This document shows, one piece after another, positions 1 through 6,992 of a stretch of DNA of 24,773 nt. Source of the stretch: Deltaproteobacteria bacterium (GTDB lineage: Bacteria; Desulfobacterota; Desulfobulbia; Desulfobulbales; VMSU01); NCBI GenBank assembly GCA_021789795.1, contig JAJYJA010000012.1, positions 1 to 24,773 on the forward strand, written 5' to 3'. The translations under genes were made by a program, and so were the position numbers. Within the stretch, counting starts at the first letter, position 1, and each line of letters opens with the position of its first letter. The notes under the pieces are model-generated. The model was not told the DNA's origin. It ran no database searches and was given only the letters and a program-made list of their open reading frames with translations.

Positions 1-131
1 TGCCTGGGGACAGCGTCTCGGTTGACGCCAGTCTGATCACCCCGATAGCGATGGCGGAGGGATTGCGGTTCGCCATCCGCGAGGGTGGGCGCACCGTGGG
101 CGCCGGGGTCATCAACAAGATCATCGAGTAA
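1..131 (+). CDS. tuf: Elongation factor Tu, C-terminal end (partial)
   Basis: The frame starting at base 3 encodes the last 42 residues of EF-Tu and ends at TAA 129-131. It contains the domain III signature MAEGLRFAIREGGRTVGAGV and ends in INKIIE, the usual terminus. EF-Tu is the GTPase that delivers aminoacyl-tRNA to the ribosome. The gene is cut by the window edge, not broken. It lies 11 nt upstream of rpsJ, so the str operon (rpsL-rpsG-fusA-tuf) probably runs directly into the S10 operon, as in many bacteria. Confidence 0.97.
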   Translation, partial: PGDSVSVDASLITPIAMAEGLRFAIREGGRTVGAGVINKIIE

Positions 132-142
132 GGTGAAAGGTA

Positions 143-454
143 ATGGTACAAACGCAAAAGATTCGGATCAGACTGAAGGGGTATGACCACAAGTTGTTGG
201 ATCAATCCACTCAGGAGATTGTTGATACCGCCAAGGGCACGGGTTCCATTGTCGCGGGGCCTATTCCACTGCCGACCATGGTGAATAAGTATTGCGTCAA
301 TCGCTCGGTACATGTGGATAAAAAATCCCGTGAGCAATTTGAAATGCGCACTCACAAGCGGCTTTTGGATATTCTCGAACCAACGCAGCAGACGATTGAT
401 GCGCTGATGAAGCTTGAACTGTCCGCAGGCGTGGATGTAGAGATCAAGCTTTAA
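143..454 (+). CDS. rpsJ: 30S ribosomal protein S10
   Basis: This encodes 103 residues, the same length as E. coli S10. The family pattern is complete: IRIRLKGYDHKLLDQS near the N terminus, PLPT at about 42-45, and the SREQFEMRTHKRLLDI segment at about 63-78. S10 sits in the 30S head and, in bacteria that have NusB/NusE antitermination, also acts as NusE. The ATG follows a GAAAGG ribosome site directly after tuf. The gene is followed by an unusually long and structured gap before rplC (see 463-554). Confidence 0.98.
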   Translation: MVQTQKIRIRLKGYDHKLLDQSTQEIVDTAKGTGSIVAGPIPLPTMVNKYCVNRSVHVDKKSREQFEMRTHKRLLDILEPTQQTIDALMKLELSAGVDVEIKL

Positions 455-462
455 GGAGTTGC

Positions 463-554
463 GCAGAAATAACTTGGACGGTTTTCACGATCCTTACGAT
501 TCCTGATGCCGTCGCCGTGAGGATTGTTGTTTTAAGGTTATTTCTGCTCGACGG
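463..554 (+). promoter_or_regulatory. Structured RNA element between rpsJ and rplC (putative cis-regulatory leader)
   Basis: Seen directly: a perfect 11-bp basal helix pairs 463-473 with 537-547 (GCAGAAATAAC with GTTATTTCTGC). Inside it a 12-bp helix pairs 487-498 with 516-527, with two G-U pairs. The upper loop contains CCGTCG (509-514). This can pair with GACGG at 477-481 in the internal loop, or perfectly with CGACGG at 549-554 just 3' of the basal helix, which would form a pseudoknot. A T-rich stretch follows the upper helix (TTGTTGTTTT, 524-533). It lies between the S10 and L3 genes and ends 46 nt before the rplC start. Inference: an autogenous-control leader, attenuator or processing site. 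I do not match it to a named RNA family. Confidence 0.6.
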
Positions 555-600
555 CTTAGTCCGAGGGATAATTTTCTTTAATTTCATGTAGGTTGGTGCC

Positions 601-1230
601 ATGCCAAAGACAATAGGATTGTTAGGTAAAAAACTTGGAATGACCCGGATCTATAACGAGAGCGGGCAGGCCATTGGGGTCACCGCAGTCGAGATAGGAC
701 CGTGCGTGATCTTGCAGATCAAGACCACCGCCCATGATGGCTACAATGCCTTGAAGTTAGGGTTTGAAGCCAAACTGGAACAGCGGATGAGCAAGCCAGA
801 GTTGGGGCAGTGCAAGGCGGCCGACAAGGGTGGCTTCTATCATCTTAGAGAGTTTAGGGTGGTCGAGACCGAGCCGTATCAGGTTGGTCAGGTGCTGTCG
901 GCGGAGGACATCTTCAAGATCGGCGACCTGGTTGACGTGACTGGGGTCAGCAAGGGCAAGGGCTTCCAGGGGGTGGTTAAGCGGCACGGCTTCAAGGGGG
1001 GCAGGAAGACGCACGGCTCCATGTTCCACCGCGCCCCTGGCTCCATCGGCTGTTCCGCCTGGCCCAGCCGGGTGGTGAAGGGCAAGCGTTTGCCCGGTCA
1101 CATGGGCACCCAAAGGGTAAACAAAAAGAATGTGACGATCTTCGACATCCGTTCCGAAGAGAACGTCGTTTTGGTGAAGGGGTCGTTGCCTGGGGCCAAG
1201 CAGGGACTGCTTGAGATCTACACTAAGTAG
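601..1230 (+). CDS. rplC: 50S ribosomal protein L3
   Basis: This encodes 209 residues, the normal L3 length. It begins with GLLGKKLGMTRIY and carries the core loop segment GFQGVVKRHGFKGGRKTHGS, followed by HRAPGSIG and KRLPGHMGTQRVNKKN. L3 nucleates 50S assembly and reaches towards the peptidyl transferase centre. Where E. coli L3 has the glutamine methylated by PrmB (SIGQNQTPG), this protein reads SIGCSAWPSR, so that modification site is absent, as in many other bacteria. The gene follows the structured gap and is the first gene downstream of the putative leader. Confidence 0.98.
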   Translation: MPKTIGLLGKKLGMTRIYNESGQAIGVTAVEIGPCVILQIKTTAHDGYNALKLGFEAKLEQRMSKPELGQCKAADKGGFYHLREFRVVETEPYQVGQVLSAEDIFKIGDLVDVTGVSKGKGFQGVVKRHGFKGGRKTHGSMFHRAPGSIGCSAWPSRVVKGKRLPGHMGTQRVNKKNVTIFDIRSEENVVLVKGSLPGAKQGLLEIYTK

Positions 1231-1318
1231 TTTTTTAGTTAACTTATTTAAGGTTAATTACGGCCTGGCGGAGGGTCTTTTCTGCCTGACAAGCCATCTA
1301 ATCTCCGAGGTACACAAG

Positions 1319-1942
1319 ATGCCAGTTGCAGATTTGTTTAACATCAAGCACGAAAAGGTTGGCGAGGTGGTTTTGAATGACGACCTGTTTGGAGTTAAGG
1401 TCGATCCCCACCTGCTTCACAGTGTGGTTAGGATGCAGCTTGCCTCGAGAAGGGCGGGCAACGCCTGCACCAAGACCAGGGTTGAGGTGAGTGGTAGTTC
1501 CGCCAAACCCTTTAAGCAGAAGGGTACGGGCCGGGCTCGTTCTGGCTCCAAGCGTTCTCCCTTGTGGCGGGGCGGCGGGGTTAGCCATGGCCCTAAGCCC
1601 AGGGATTACTCCTTGAAGCTTTCTAAAAAATCCCGGCGGCTGGGGCTAAGGATGGCCATTAGCGCCCGGATGGCCGAAAACAACCTGATGGTGATCGATA
1701 ATTTCATGCTGGATGAGATTAAGACTAAGAAATTTGTCTCGATCATGGACGGGTTTGAGATCAATAACGCCTTGATCGTGGTGCCAGAGCGGTTGGAAAC
1801 GCTTGAGAAATCATCACGTAACGTGCATGGTTTCAAAGTGCTGCCATCGGTCGGATTGAATGTCTTCGATGTCTTGAATCATAAGCATTTAATTCTGCTT
1901 CAGAATAGCATTGAACAGCTTGAGAAGAGGTTACTGTCATGA
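1319..1942 (+). CDS. rplD: 50S ribosomal protein L4
   Basis: This encodes 207 residues. The open frame extends upstream to 1211, overlapping rplC, but the ATG at 1319 is chosen. It follows a CGAGG ribosome site, and the protein MPVADLFN aligns with the family start. The long internal loop that lines the exit tunnel is present (FKQKGTGRARSGSKRSPLWRGGG at about 62-84, shown here only as landmarks GTGRARSG and WRGGG). L4 binds 23S rRNA domain I; in E. coli it also represses its own operon. The stop overlaps the rplW start by ATGA, which indicates translational coupling. Confidence 0.97.
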   Translation: MPVADLFNIKHEKVGEVVLNDDLFGVKVDPHLLHSVVRMQLASRRAGNACTKTRVEVSGSSAKPFKQKGTGRARSGSKRSPLWRGGGVSHGPKPRDYSLKLSKKSRRLGLRMAISARMAENNLMVIDNFMLDEIKTKKFVSIMDGFEINNALIVVPERLETLEKSSRNVHGFKVLPSVGLNVFDVLNHKHLILLQNSIEQLEKRLLS

Positions 1943-2229
1943 AAAGAGATTGCGATATCATCAAAAAACCATGCTTGACTGAAAAAGGATTGTTGCTGCA
2001 AGAGAAAGAAAATCAGGTAGTGCTAAGAGTTGATCCTAAGGCCAATAAGATCGAGATTAAGGAAGCGGCTGAGAAGTACTTTAACTTAAAAGTTACTAAG
2101 GTAAGAACCGCTAATATGCCCGGGAAGAGCAAGAGGGTTGGCAAGCATTCCGGGACCACGAGTGACTGGAAGAAGGCTATAGTCAGTCTTCAAGAGGGAC
2201 AGAAGCTAGATTTCTTGGAGCAACTGTAA
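1939..2229 (+). CDS. rplW: 50S ribosomal protein L23
   Basis: This encodes 96 residues, typical of bacterial L23. The N-terminal segment IIKKPCLTEKG is the family signature, and the C-terminal half has KVRTANMPGKSKRVGKHSG. L23 sits at the polypeptide exit and docks trigger factor, SRP and SecYEG. It overlaps rplD by 4 nt (ATGA at 1939-1942). Base composition here is visibly more AT-rich than in the flanking large genes. The 54-nt gap to rplB shows no clear structure. Confidence 0.97.
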   Translation: MKRDCDIIKKPCLTEKGLLLQEKENQVVLRVDPKANKIEIKEAAEKYFNLKVTKVRTANMPGKSKRVGKHSGTTSDWKKAIVSLQEGQKLDFLEQL

Positions 2230-2283
2230 GATAGCTGTTTTTGTGTTTCCTCACCTATGAAAATTTGAAAATCGGGGTTTGCT

Positions 2284-3105
2284 ATGGCAATAAAAACCTT
2301 TAAACCTACCTCAGCCGGGAGAAGAAATATCGCCTTGATCGTCTCTCCCGAGTTGTCTAAATCGGAACCCCAGAAGAGCCTGATCGCGCCCTTGTTGAAG
2401 ACGGGGGGGCGGAACAATAACGGCCGGGTGACCGCTAGACATATTGGCGGAGGTCACAAGAGAAGATATCGGATTATTGATTTTAAGAGAGATAAGAAGA
2501 ACATTCCGGCCAAGGTTACCTCTCTGGAGTATGATCCCAACCGTTCCGCTAACATCGCCCTCTTGACCTATGCCGATGGCGAGAAGAGCTATATCCTTTC
2601 CCCGCTGGGCATCAAGGTGGGAGATCAGGTGGTGGCTGGCGACGAGGTGGATGTCAAGGTCGGCAACTGTATGCCGATGGGCAATATGCCTCTGGGTAGC
2701 ATCATCCATAACGTGGAGATGAAAATTGGCAAGGGGGCGCAGTTGGTGCGCAGCGCCGGGGTTTCCGCTCAACTTATGGCCAAGGAGGGGGATTACGTCT
2801 TAATCAAGCTGCCCTCGGGCGAGGTGCGGAAATTTCATAAGCTCTGTCGGGCCTGTTTCGGTCAGCTTGGCAATATCGAATTCGAGGCCCAGAAACTTGG
2901 CAAGGCGGGGCGTAACCGTTGGAAGGGCAATCGGCCCAAGGTGCGGGGCGTGGCCATGAATCCCCACGACCATCCCATGGGCGGCGGCGAGGGCAAGAGC
3001 TCGGGCGGGCGTCATCCCTGTTCTCCCTGGGGTATGCCCACCAAGGGCTTTAAGACCAGAAAGCGCACTGATTCCGATAAATTCATTGTAACTAAGAGGT
3101 CCTAA
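2284..3105 (+). CDS. rplB: 50S ribosomal protein L2
   Basis: This encodes 273 residues, full length. The family marks are present in order: KTFKPTSAGRRN at the start, TGGRNNNGRVTARHIGGGHKRRYR-type RNA-binding segment at about 40-62, and the C-terminal DHPMGGGEG followed by GMPTKGFKTRKRTDSDKFI. L2 contacts 23S rRNA near the peptidyl transferase centre and bridges to the 30S. E. coli reads DHPHGGGEG, so one histidine is methionine here. I believe this variant also occurs in other bacterial groups. The ribosome site is weak (CGGGG about 8 nt upstream). Confidence 0.98.
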   Translation: MAIKTFKPTSAGRRNIALIVSPELSKSEPQKSLIAPLLKTGGRNNNGRVTARHIGGGHKRRYRIIDFKRDKKNIPAKVTSLEYDPNRSANIALLTYADGEKSYILSPLGIKVGDQVVAGDEVDVKVGNCMPMGNMPLGSIIHNVEMKIGKGAQLVRSAGVSAQLMAKEGDYVLIKLPSGEVRKFHKLCRACFGQLGNIEFEAQKLGKAGRNRWKGNRPKVRGVAMNPHDHPMGGGEGKSSGGRHPCSPWGMPTKGFKTRKRTDSDKFIVTKRS

Positions 3106-3121
3106 TCAGGAGGAAGGATAG

Positions 3122-3397
3122 ATGGCTCGTTCAGTTAAAAAAGGACCGTTTGTTGATGCCCATCTTTACGAGAAGGTCGTCAAGGCCAAGGAGACTAATT
3201 CGCGCAAGGTGATTAAGACCTGGTCGCGGCGTTCCGATATCATCCCGGATATGATTGGTCTGACCTTTGCGGTGCACAACGGGAAAAAATTCATTCCGGT
3301 CTTTGTCTCTGAAAATATGGTGGGAGGGAAGCTTGGCGAGTATGCCCCGACCCGTACCTTCTTCGGACATGCGGGTGGGAAGAAGGGTAAGAAGTGA
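3122..3397 (+). CDS. rpsS: 30S ribosomal protein S19
   Basis: This encodes 91 residues. It starts ARSVKKGPFVDAHL, has the central KTWSRRSDIIPDMIGLTF segment, and ends with GEYAPTRTFFGHAG plus a lysine-rich tail, all family hallmarks. S19 lies in the 30S head beside S13 and contacts the A-site finger of 23S rRNA. The ribosome site is strong (AGGAGGAAGG just upstream). The following gap to rplV is 104 nt, long for this operon. Confidence 0.98.
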   Translation: MARSVKKGPFVDAHLYEKVVKAKETNSRKVIKTWSRRSDIIPDMIGLTFAVHNGKKFIPVFVSENMVGGKLGEYAPTRTFFGHAGGKKGKK

Positions 3398-3402
3398 TTT
3401 CG

Positions 3403-3444
3403 CCTTAAATAAGGTGCTGATAGCCCGGGAATTAAGCTCTGGGC
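3403..3444 (+). other. Two small hairpins in the rpsS-rplV gap
   Basis: The gap contains CCTTAAATAAGG at 3403-3414, a short inverted repeat with 5-bp arms. It also contains a 7-bp stem with two G-U pairs and an 8-nt loop at 3423-3444 (GCCCGGG paired with CTCTGGGC). No T run follows, so these are not terminators. They could be processing or stability elements, or chance. Confidence 0.3.
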
Positions 3445-3501
3445 GGTCGGATTGATTGATATTTAGTGCCCGCGACTACGCAATTAAGGAGCATGTGAAA
3501 G

Positions 3502-3834
3502 ATGGAAGCGAGAGCAGTTTTGAGATATTGTCGCATATCGCCGCAGAAGGCGCGCTTGGTGGCGGATTTGGTGAGAGGCGCTCAGGTCGGAGCGGCTATC
3601 GACCGGTTGCGGTTTATGCCGCAAAAGGGAGCGGCGATTATTCGTAAAGTCTTGGAGTCGGCCCTGGCCAATGCCAAACAGAATGCATCGATTGACGTGG
3701 ATACGCTGTACGTTAAGACGATCTTTGTCGATGGCGGTCCGATGCTGAAAAGAATAATGCCCCGGGCCATGGGTAGGGCCAACCGCATCTTGAAGCGCTC
3801 CAGCCATATCACCATTGTTGTGGACGAGCAATAG
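3502..3834 (+). CDS. rplV: 50S ribosomal protein L22
   Basis: This encodes 110 residues, standard length. It begins EARAVLRYCRISPQKARLVADLVRG, and its C-terminal beta-hairpin region (VDGGPMLKRIMPRAMGRA at about 81-98) is the part that lines the exit tunnel near the macrolide site. L22 contacts all domains of 23S rRNA. The ATG at 3502 follows AAGGAG (3486-3491). Order rpsS-rplV-rpsC is the usual S10 operon order. Confidence 0.98.
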   Translation: MEARAVLRYCRISPQKARLVADLVRGAQVGAAIDRLRFMPQKGAAIIRKVLESALANAKQNASIDVDTLYVKTIFVDGGPMLKRIMPRAMGRANRILKRSSHITIVVDEQ

Positions 3835-3877
3835 GACGTGAAGTTGTCACAAATTTAAATTTCGATGGAGGAAGGTT

Positions 3878-4522
3878 TTGGGCCAGAAAGTTAATCCAAT
3901 CGGTTTACGCCTTAACATTATCCGTTCGTGGGAGTCTACTTGGTATGCCAATAAGGATTATGCGAAATTCTTGTTGGAGGACCACGCGTTAAGGAAATTT
4001 TTGAAGAAGAGGCTCTACCATGCGGGGTTATCCAAGGTCCAGATTGCCCGCACCGGCGATAAGGTGCGGGTGAAGCTCTTCACCGCCCGTCCAGGGATCG
4101 TAATTGGCAAGAAAGGGGCCGAGATCGAGACCTTAAAGGCGGAACTCCAGAAGTTAACCAACCGTACTTGTGTGCTCGATATTCAGGAGGTTAGACGCCC
4201 TGAGGCCGACGCGCAACTGGTGGCGGAAAGTATCGCCACTCAACTTGAGCGTCGGGTCGCCTTTCGCCGGGCGATGAAGAAGGCGGTAAATATGGCCTTG
4301 AAGTTTGGCGCAAAAGGGATTAAAATTTCGTGCTCTGGTCGTTTGGCGGGGGCGGAGATTGCGCGCAACGAGTGGTATCGTGAGGGACGGGTGCCTCTGC
4401 ACACCTTACGCGCCAACATTGATTATGGCCTGGCGGAATCAAAGACCACCTTCGGGGTGATTGGAGTCAAGGTTTGGATATTCAAGGGCGAGGTTTTGTC
4501 AGAGGCCGAGAATATCATTTAA
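3878..4522 (+). CDS. rpsC: 30S ribosomal protein S3
   Basis: This encodes 214 residues. The start is TTG at 3878, placed 5 nt after a strong GGAGGAAGG site, and gives the invariant GQKVNPIGLRLN. A KH-type RNA-binding segment follows (GIVIGKKGAEIETL at about 73-86). The C-terminal domain includes KGIKISCSGRLAGAEIAR and the EGRVPLHTLRANIDYG motif. S3 lies at the mRNA entry site and, with S4 and S5, contributes to mRNA unwinding. It is one of five non-ATG starts in this cluster. Confidence 0.98.
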   Translation: MGQKVNPIGLRLNIIRSWESTWYANKDYAKFLLEDHALRKFLKKRLYHAGLSKVQIARTGDKVRVKLFTARPGIVIGKKGAEIETLKAELQKLTNRTCVLDIQEVRRPEADAQLVAESIATQLERRVAFRRAMKKAVNMALKFGAKGIKISCSGRLAGAEIARNEWYREGRVPLHTLRANIDYGLAESKTTFGVIGVKVWIFKGEVLSEAENII

Positions 4523-4540
4523 CATCTACAGGATGAGACG

Positions 4541-4957
4541 ATGCTAAGCCCTAAGAAAGTAAAACACCGTAAGCAGTTTAAGGGGAGAATGGGTGGAGAG
4601 GCCCAGCGCGGCTCCACCATCGAATTCGGCGAATACGCCTTAAAGGCCACCCAGTGCGGCCGGTTGACCTCCCAGATGATCGAGGCCGGACGTGTCGCGA
4701 TTAACCGGAAGATCAAACGGGGTGGAAAGATGTGGGTGCGGGTTTTCCCCAGCAAGCCTTATACCAAGAAGCCGGCCGAGACCAGGATGGGGGGAGGCAA
4801 GGGCGCCCCGGAGGGTTGGGTGGCCGTTATTAAGCCGGGCAAGATTTTGTATGAGATTTACGGCATTGAACCTGAAATGGCCATTGAGGCCCTTACCTTG
4901 GCAAGACATAAGTTCCCGTTTGACACCAAGATTATCACCAGGGAAGCAACACTATGA
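4541..4957 (+). CDS. rplP: 50S ribosomal protein L16
   Basis: This encodes 138 residues, close to the usual 136-144. It starts MLSPKKVKHRKQFKGRM and has the TRMGGGKGAPEGWVAVIKPG segment at about 81-100, which contains the loop that reaches the tRNA elbow. L16 joins late in 50S assembly and helps position A-site tRNA. A ribosome site AGGATGAG lies just upstream. Its stop overlaps the rpmC start by ATGA (4954-4957). Confidence 0.98.
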   Translation: MLSPKKVKHRKQFKGRMGGEAQRGSTIEFGEYALKATQCGRLTSQMIEAGRVAINRKIKRGGKMWVRVFPSKPYTKKPAETRMGGGKGAPEGWVAVIKPGKILYEIYGIEPEMAIEALTLARHKFPFDTKIITREATL

Positions 4958-5148
4958 AAGTTTCAGAGCTGCGAGAGTTGAACAGCGCCGAATTGGCCGC
5001 CAAGGTTGCCACGATGGAGAAGGATTTGTTTATGTTGAAGTTTAAGCATGGCATCAGACAACTTGACAATACCGCCAAGCTGTCATCCTTGAAGAAGGAT
5101 ATTGCGCGGGTTAAGACGGTCATTATGCAGCAAAAGCATAATGGTTGA
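4954..5148 (+). CDS. rpmC: 50S ribosomal protein L29
   Basis: This encodes 64 residues. It opens with KVSELRELNSAELAAKV and has the two-helix pattern of L29, with the conserved LFMLKFKHGIRQLDNTAKL segment in the middle. L29 is a small exit-tunnel rim protein next to L23. It is translationally coupled to rplP by a 4-nt overlap. Confidence 0.97.
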   Translation: MKVSELRELNSAELAAKVATMEKDLFMLKFKHGIRQLDNTAKLSSLKKDIARVKTVIMQQKHNG

Positions 5149-5185
5149 GATTAGAGTGCCTTAATTAATGTCCTTGGGAATGACG

Positions 5186-5446
5186 ATGACTGATCTGGAA
5201 AAAAAAAGAAGGACTCTTGTGGGTGTGGTAGTCAGCGACAAGATGACGTGTAGTATTGTTGTGGAAACCGCTAGGCTTGTCCCTCATAAGCTATACGGAA
5301 AGATGATCCGCAGGCACAAGAAATATATGGCTGATGACCCCCAAAATAGCTGCCAGGTAGGGGATCAGGTCATGATTGAGGAGTGTCGGCCCTTGAGCAA
5401 GAATAAGCGCTGGCGGCTTAGGCAAATTGTCAAGAAGGCCGAATAG
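5186..5446 (+). CDS. rpsQ: 30S ribosomal protein S17
   Basis: This encodes 86 residues from the chosen start. Three in-frame ATGs exist, at 5168, 5180 and 5186. The last is preferred because GGGA lies 6 nt before it and MTDLEKKRRTLVG lines up with the E. coli MTD start; starting at 5168 would add six residues. The core has GVVVSDKMTCSIVV, HKLYGKMIRRHKKY and EECRPLSKNKRWRL. S17 is a primary 16S rRNA-binding protein of the OB-fold type. It is the last gene of the S10-type block, followed by a terminator-like region. Confidence 0.95.
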   Translation: MTDLEKKRRTLVGVVVSDKMTCSIVVETARLVPHKLYGKMIRRHKKYMADDPQNSCQVGDQVMIEECRPLSKNKRWRLRQIVKKAE

Positions 5447-5470
5447 GCACTGTGGGGCGGCTGCTTATCT

Positions 5471-5490
5471 TACTTTGTGGACGCAAAGTA
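5471..5490 (+). other. Perfect small hairpin downstream of rpsQ
   Basis: TACTTTG (5471-5477) and CAAAGTA (5484-5490) form a perfect 7-bp stem with a 6-nt loop. It sits immediately before the larger terminator-like hairpin. It could protect the 3' end of the S10 transcript or be a protein-binding site. The function is unknown. Confidence 0.4.
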
Positions 5491-5492
5491 TA

Positions 5493-5534
5493 AACACTGC
5501 ATCACCTAACTTAAGGTTAGATCAGTGTTTTTTT
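5493..5534 (+). terminator. Probable intrinsic terminator at the S10/spc boundary
   Basis: AACACTG (5493-5499) pairs with CAGTGTT (5523-5529). The stem extends by ATC/GAT (5501-5503 with 5520-5522) past one bulged C. A run of seven T (5528-5534) begins within the 3' arm. An alternative inner stem is CTAAC/GTTAG (5506-5510 with 5516-5520). The position, after rpsQ and before rplN, matches the border between the S10 and spc operons in E. coli. It may be partial or regulated, because the genes downstream still need expression. I could not find a convincing promoter between it and rplN. Confidence 0.6.
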
Positions 5535-5605
5535 ATTAGCCCCTCGCATTTTAGATTAGTTATGTCTGGCTAGTTAAGCAGTTAAGGAAAGGGCATGGTA
5601 ACGAT

Positions 5606-5974
5606 ATGATACAGACTGAAACTGTTTTGAAGGTTGCGGATAATTCAGGCGCCAAGAGTGTCCTTTGCATCAAGGTGCTTGGGGGGTCGAAGCGACGCTA
5701 TGCGCGGGTCGGGGATGTCATTGTGGTGTCGGTTCGCGAGGCTATCCCTAATGCCAAGGTTAAGAAGGGCGATGTGATGAAGGCCGTTATCGTCAGAACG
5801 GTGACTCAGATACGGCGTCCCGAGGATACCTTTGTGCGTTTTGATGAAAATTCCGCAGTGCTGATCGCGGCCAATGGCGAGCCTATTGGCACCCGCATCT
5901 TTGGCCCGGTGGCCAGGGAGCTTCGCACTAAGGGATACATGAAGATCATCTCTCTTGCCCCGGAAGTGCTATAA
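5606..5974 (+). CDS. rplN: 50S ribosomal protein L14
   Basis: This encodes 122 residues, exactly the common bacterial length. It begins MIQTETVLKVADNSGAKS and has the GDVIVVSVREA segment, RPEDTFVRFDENSAVLI and the terminal GTRIFGPVARELR motif. L14 forms intersubunit bridges with 16S rRNA and is the docking site of the silencing factor RsfS. A purine-rich ribosome site (AAGGAAAGGG) lies 12 nt before the ATG. It is the first gene of the spc-type block, after the 159-nt gap. Confidence 0.98.
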   Translation: MIQTETVLKVADNSGAKSVLCIKVLGGSKRRYARVGDVIVVSVREAIPNAKVKKGDVMKAVIVRTVTQIRRPEDTFVRFDENSAVLIAANGEPIGTRIFGPVARELRTKGYMKIISLAPEVL

Positions 5975-6020
5975 CAGCCACCATATATAGTTTACAATTT
6001 ACGTTCTAAAGGCGGTTAAT

Positions 6021-6353
6021 ATGCAGATTACCCATAAGTTAAAGAAAGACGACCAGGTGGAAGTGATAGGCGGCAAGGATAAGGGTAGAGTTGGGAAGAT
6101 ACTTAGGGTTGACCCTCAGGCTAATAAGGCGATTGTTGAAAAGGTCAATGTCGTGAAGCGTCATACCAAGCCGAATGCAGTCAATCAACAGGGTGGGATA
6201 CTGAGCAAGGAGGCGATGATTAATCTATCCAATCTAAAGCTTATTTGTCCCAAGTGTGCCAAGACGGTCAGGGTGGGCAGAAAGGAAATGGATGACGGGT
6301 CAAAGACTCGTTTCTGCAAGAAGTGCGGCGAGTCGGTTGATTCCGGCAAGTGA
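6021..6353 (+). CDS. rplX: 50S ribosomal protein L24, with C-terminal zinc-ribbon motif
   Basis: This encodes 110 residues, slightly longer than E. coli L24 (104). The KOW motif is at about 10-34 (DQVEVIGGKDKGRVGKI) and the HTKPNAVNQQGGI segment follows. The C-terminal part carries CPKC at 76-79 and CKKC at 99-102, a likely four-cysteine zinc ribbon that E. coli lacks and many other bacteria have. L24 is one of the two assembly initiator proteins of the 50S. Confidence 0.97.
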   Translation: MQITHKLKKDDQVEVIGGKDKGRVGKILRVDPQANKAIVEKVNVVKRHTKPNAVNQQGGILSKEAMINLSNLKLICPKCAKTVRVGRKEMDDGSKTRFCKKCGESVDSGK

Positions 6354-6431
6354 TATTTCAGGGTACCATTCTAAAGTTAGTTAACTAGCGTAGCCTGCAA
6401 TAAGGATAGTTACTAGGTCGAGGAGATGGGC

Positions 6432-6971
6432 ATGGTCGGTTTGAAGGAATATTATAATCAAGAATGTGTGCCCCAACTGATAAAGGAGTTTGGGTACAAA
6501 TCAACTATGGATGTGCCAAAGCTCGATAAGATTGTCTTGAATATGGGCCTGGGAGAGGCGGTGCAGAATCCCAAGGTCGTTGAGGGGGCGGTTAACGAGC
6601 TGACGGCCATCAGCGGGCAGAAGGCGGTGGTTACCCGGGCCAAGAAGTCGATTGCGGGCTTTAAGGTGCGGGCGGGGATGCCGATTGGCTGCTGTGTCAC
6701 CATCCGTAAGGACAGGATGTACGATTTTCTGGCCAAGCTGATTCACATCGCCCTCCCACGGGTGCGGGATTTCCGCGGGATCTCCAGTAAATCTTTTGAT
6801 GGCCGGGGTAACTATGCCCTGGGGATCAAGGAAGAGATTATCTTTCCGGAGATCGATTACGACAAGCTCGACAAGATTAGAGGCTTGAATATCGTTATTG
6901 CAACTACGGCCAAGACAGACGAAGAGGGGCGATTCCTGCTGCAAGCCTTAGGGATGCCGTTTAGGAAATAA
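6432..6971 (+). CDS. rplE: 50S ribosomal protein L5
   Basis: This encodes 179 residues, the E. coli length. An ATG two codons earlier (6426) directly abuts the ribosome site GAGGAG (6420-6425), so the ATG at 6432, with a 6-nt spacing, is preferred. The family segments are present: PKLDKIVLNMGLGEAV, SIAGFKVRAGMPIGCCVTIR and DFRGISSKSFDGRGNYALG. L5 binds 5S rRNA and contacts P-site tRNA. In E. coli the S8 repressor site lies at this gene's start. I see no clear equivalent here. Confidence 0.97.
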   Translation: MVGLKEYYNQECVPQLIKEFGYKSTMDVPKLDKIVLNMGLGEAVQNPKVVEGAVNELTAISGQKAVVTRAKKSIAGFKVRAGMPIGCCVTIRKDRMYDFLAKLIHIALPRVRDFRGISSKSFDGRGNYALGIKEEIIFPEIDYDKLDKIRGLNIVIATTAKTDEEGRFLLQALGMPFRK

Positions 6972-6992
6972 TCATCAGTTTCGAGGATCACA

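Noticed and set aside
1211..1318. N-terminal extension of rplD overlapping rplC
   Set aside because: The ATG at 1319 has a ribosome site and the family start; the extension is not found in L4.
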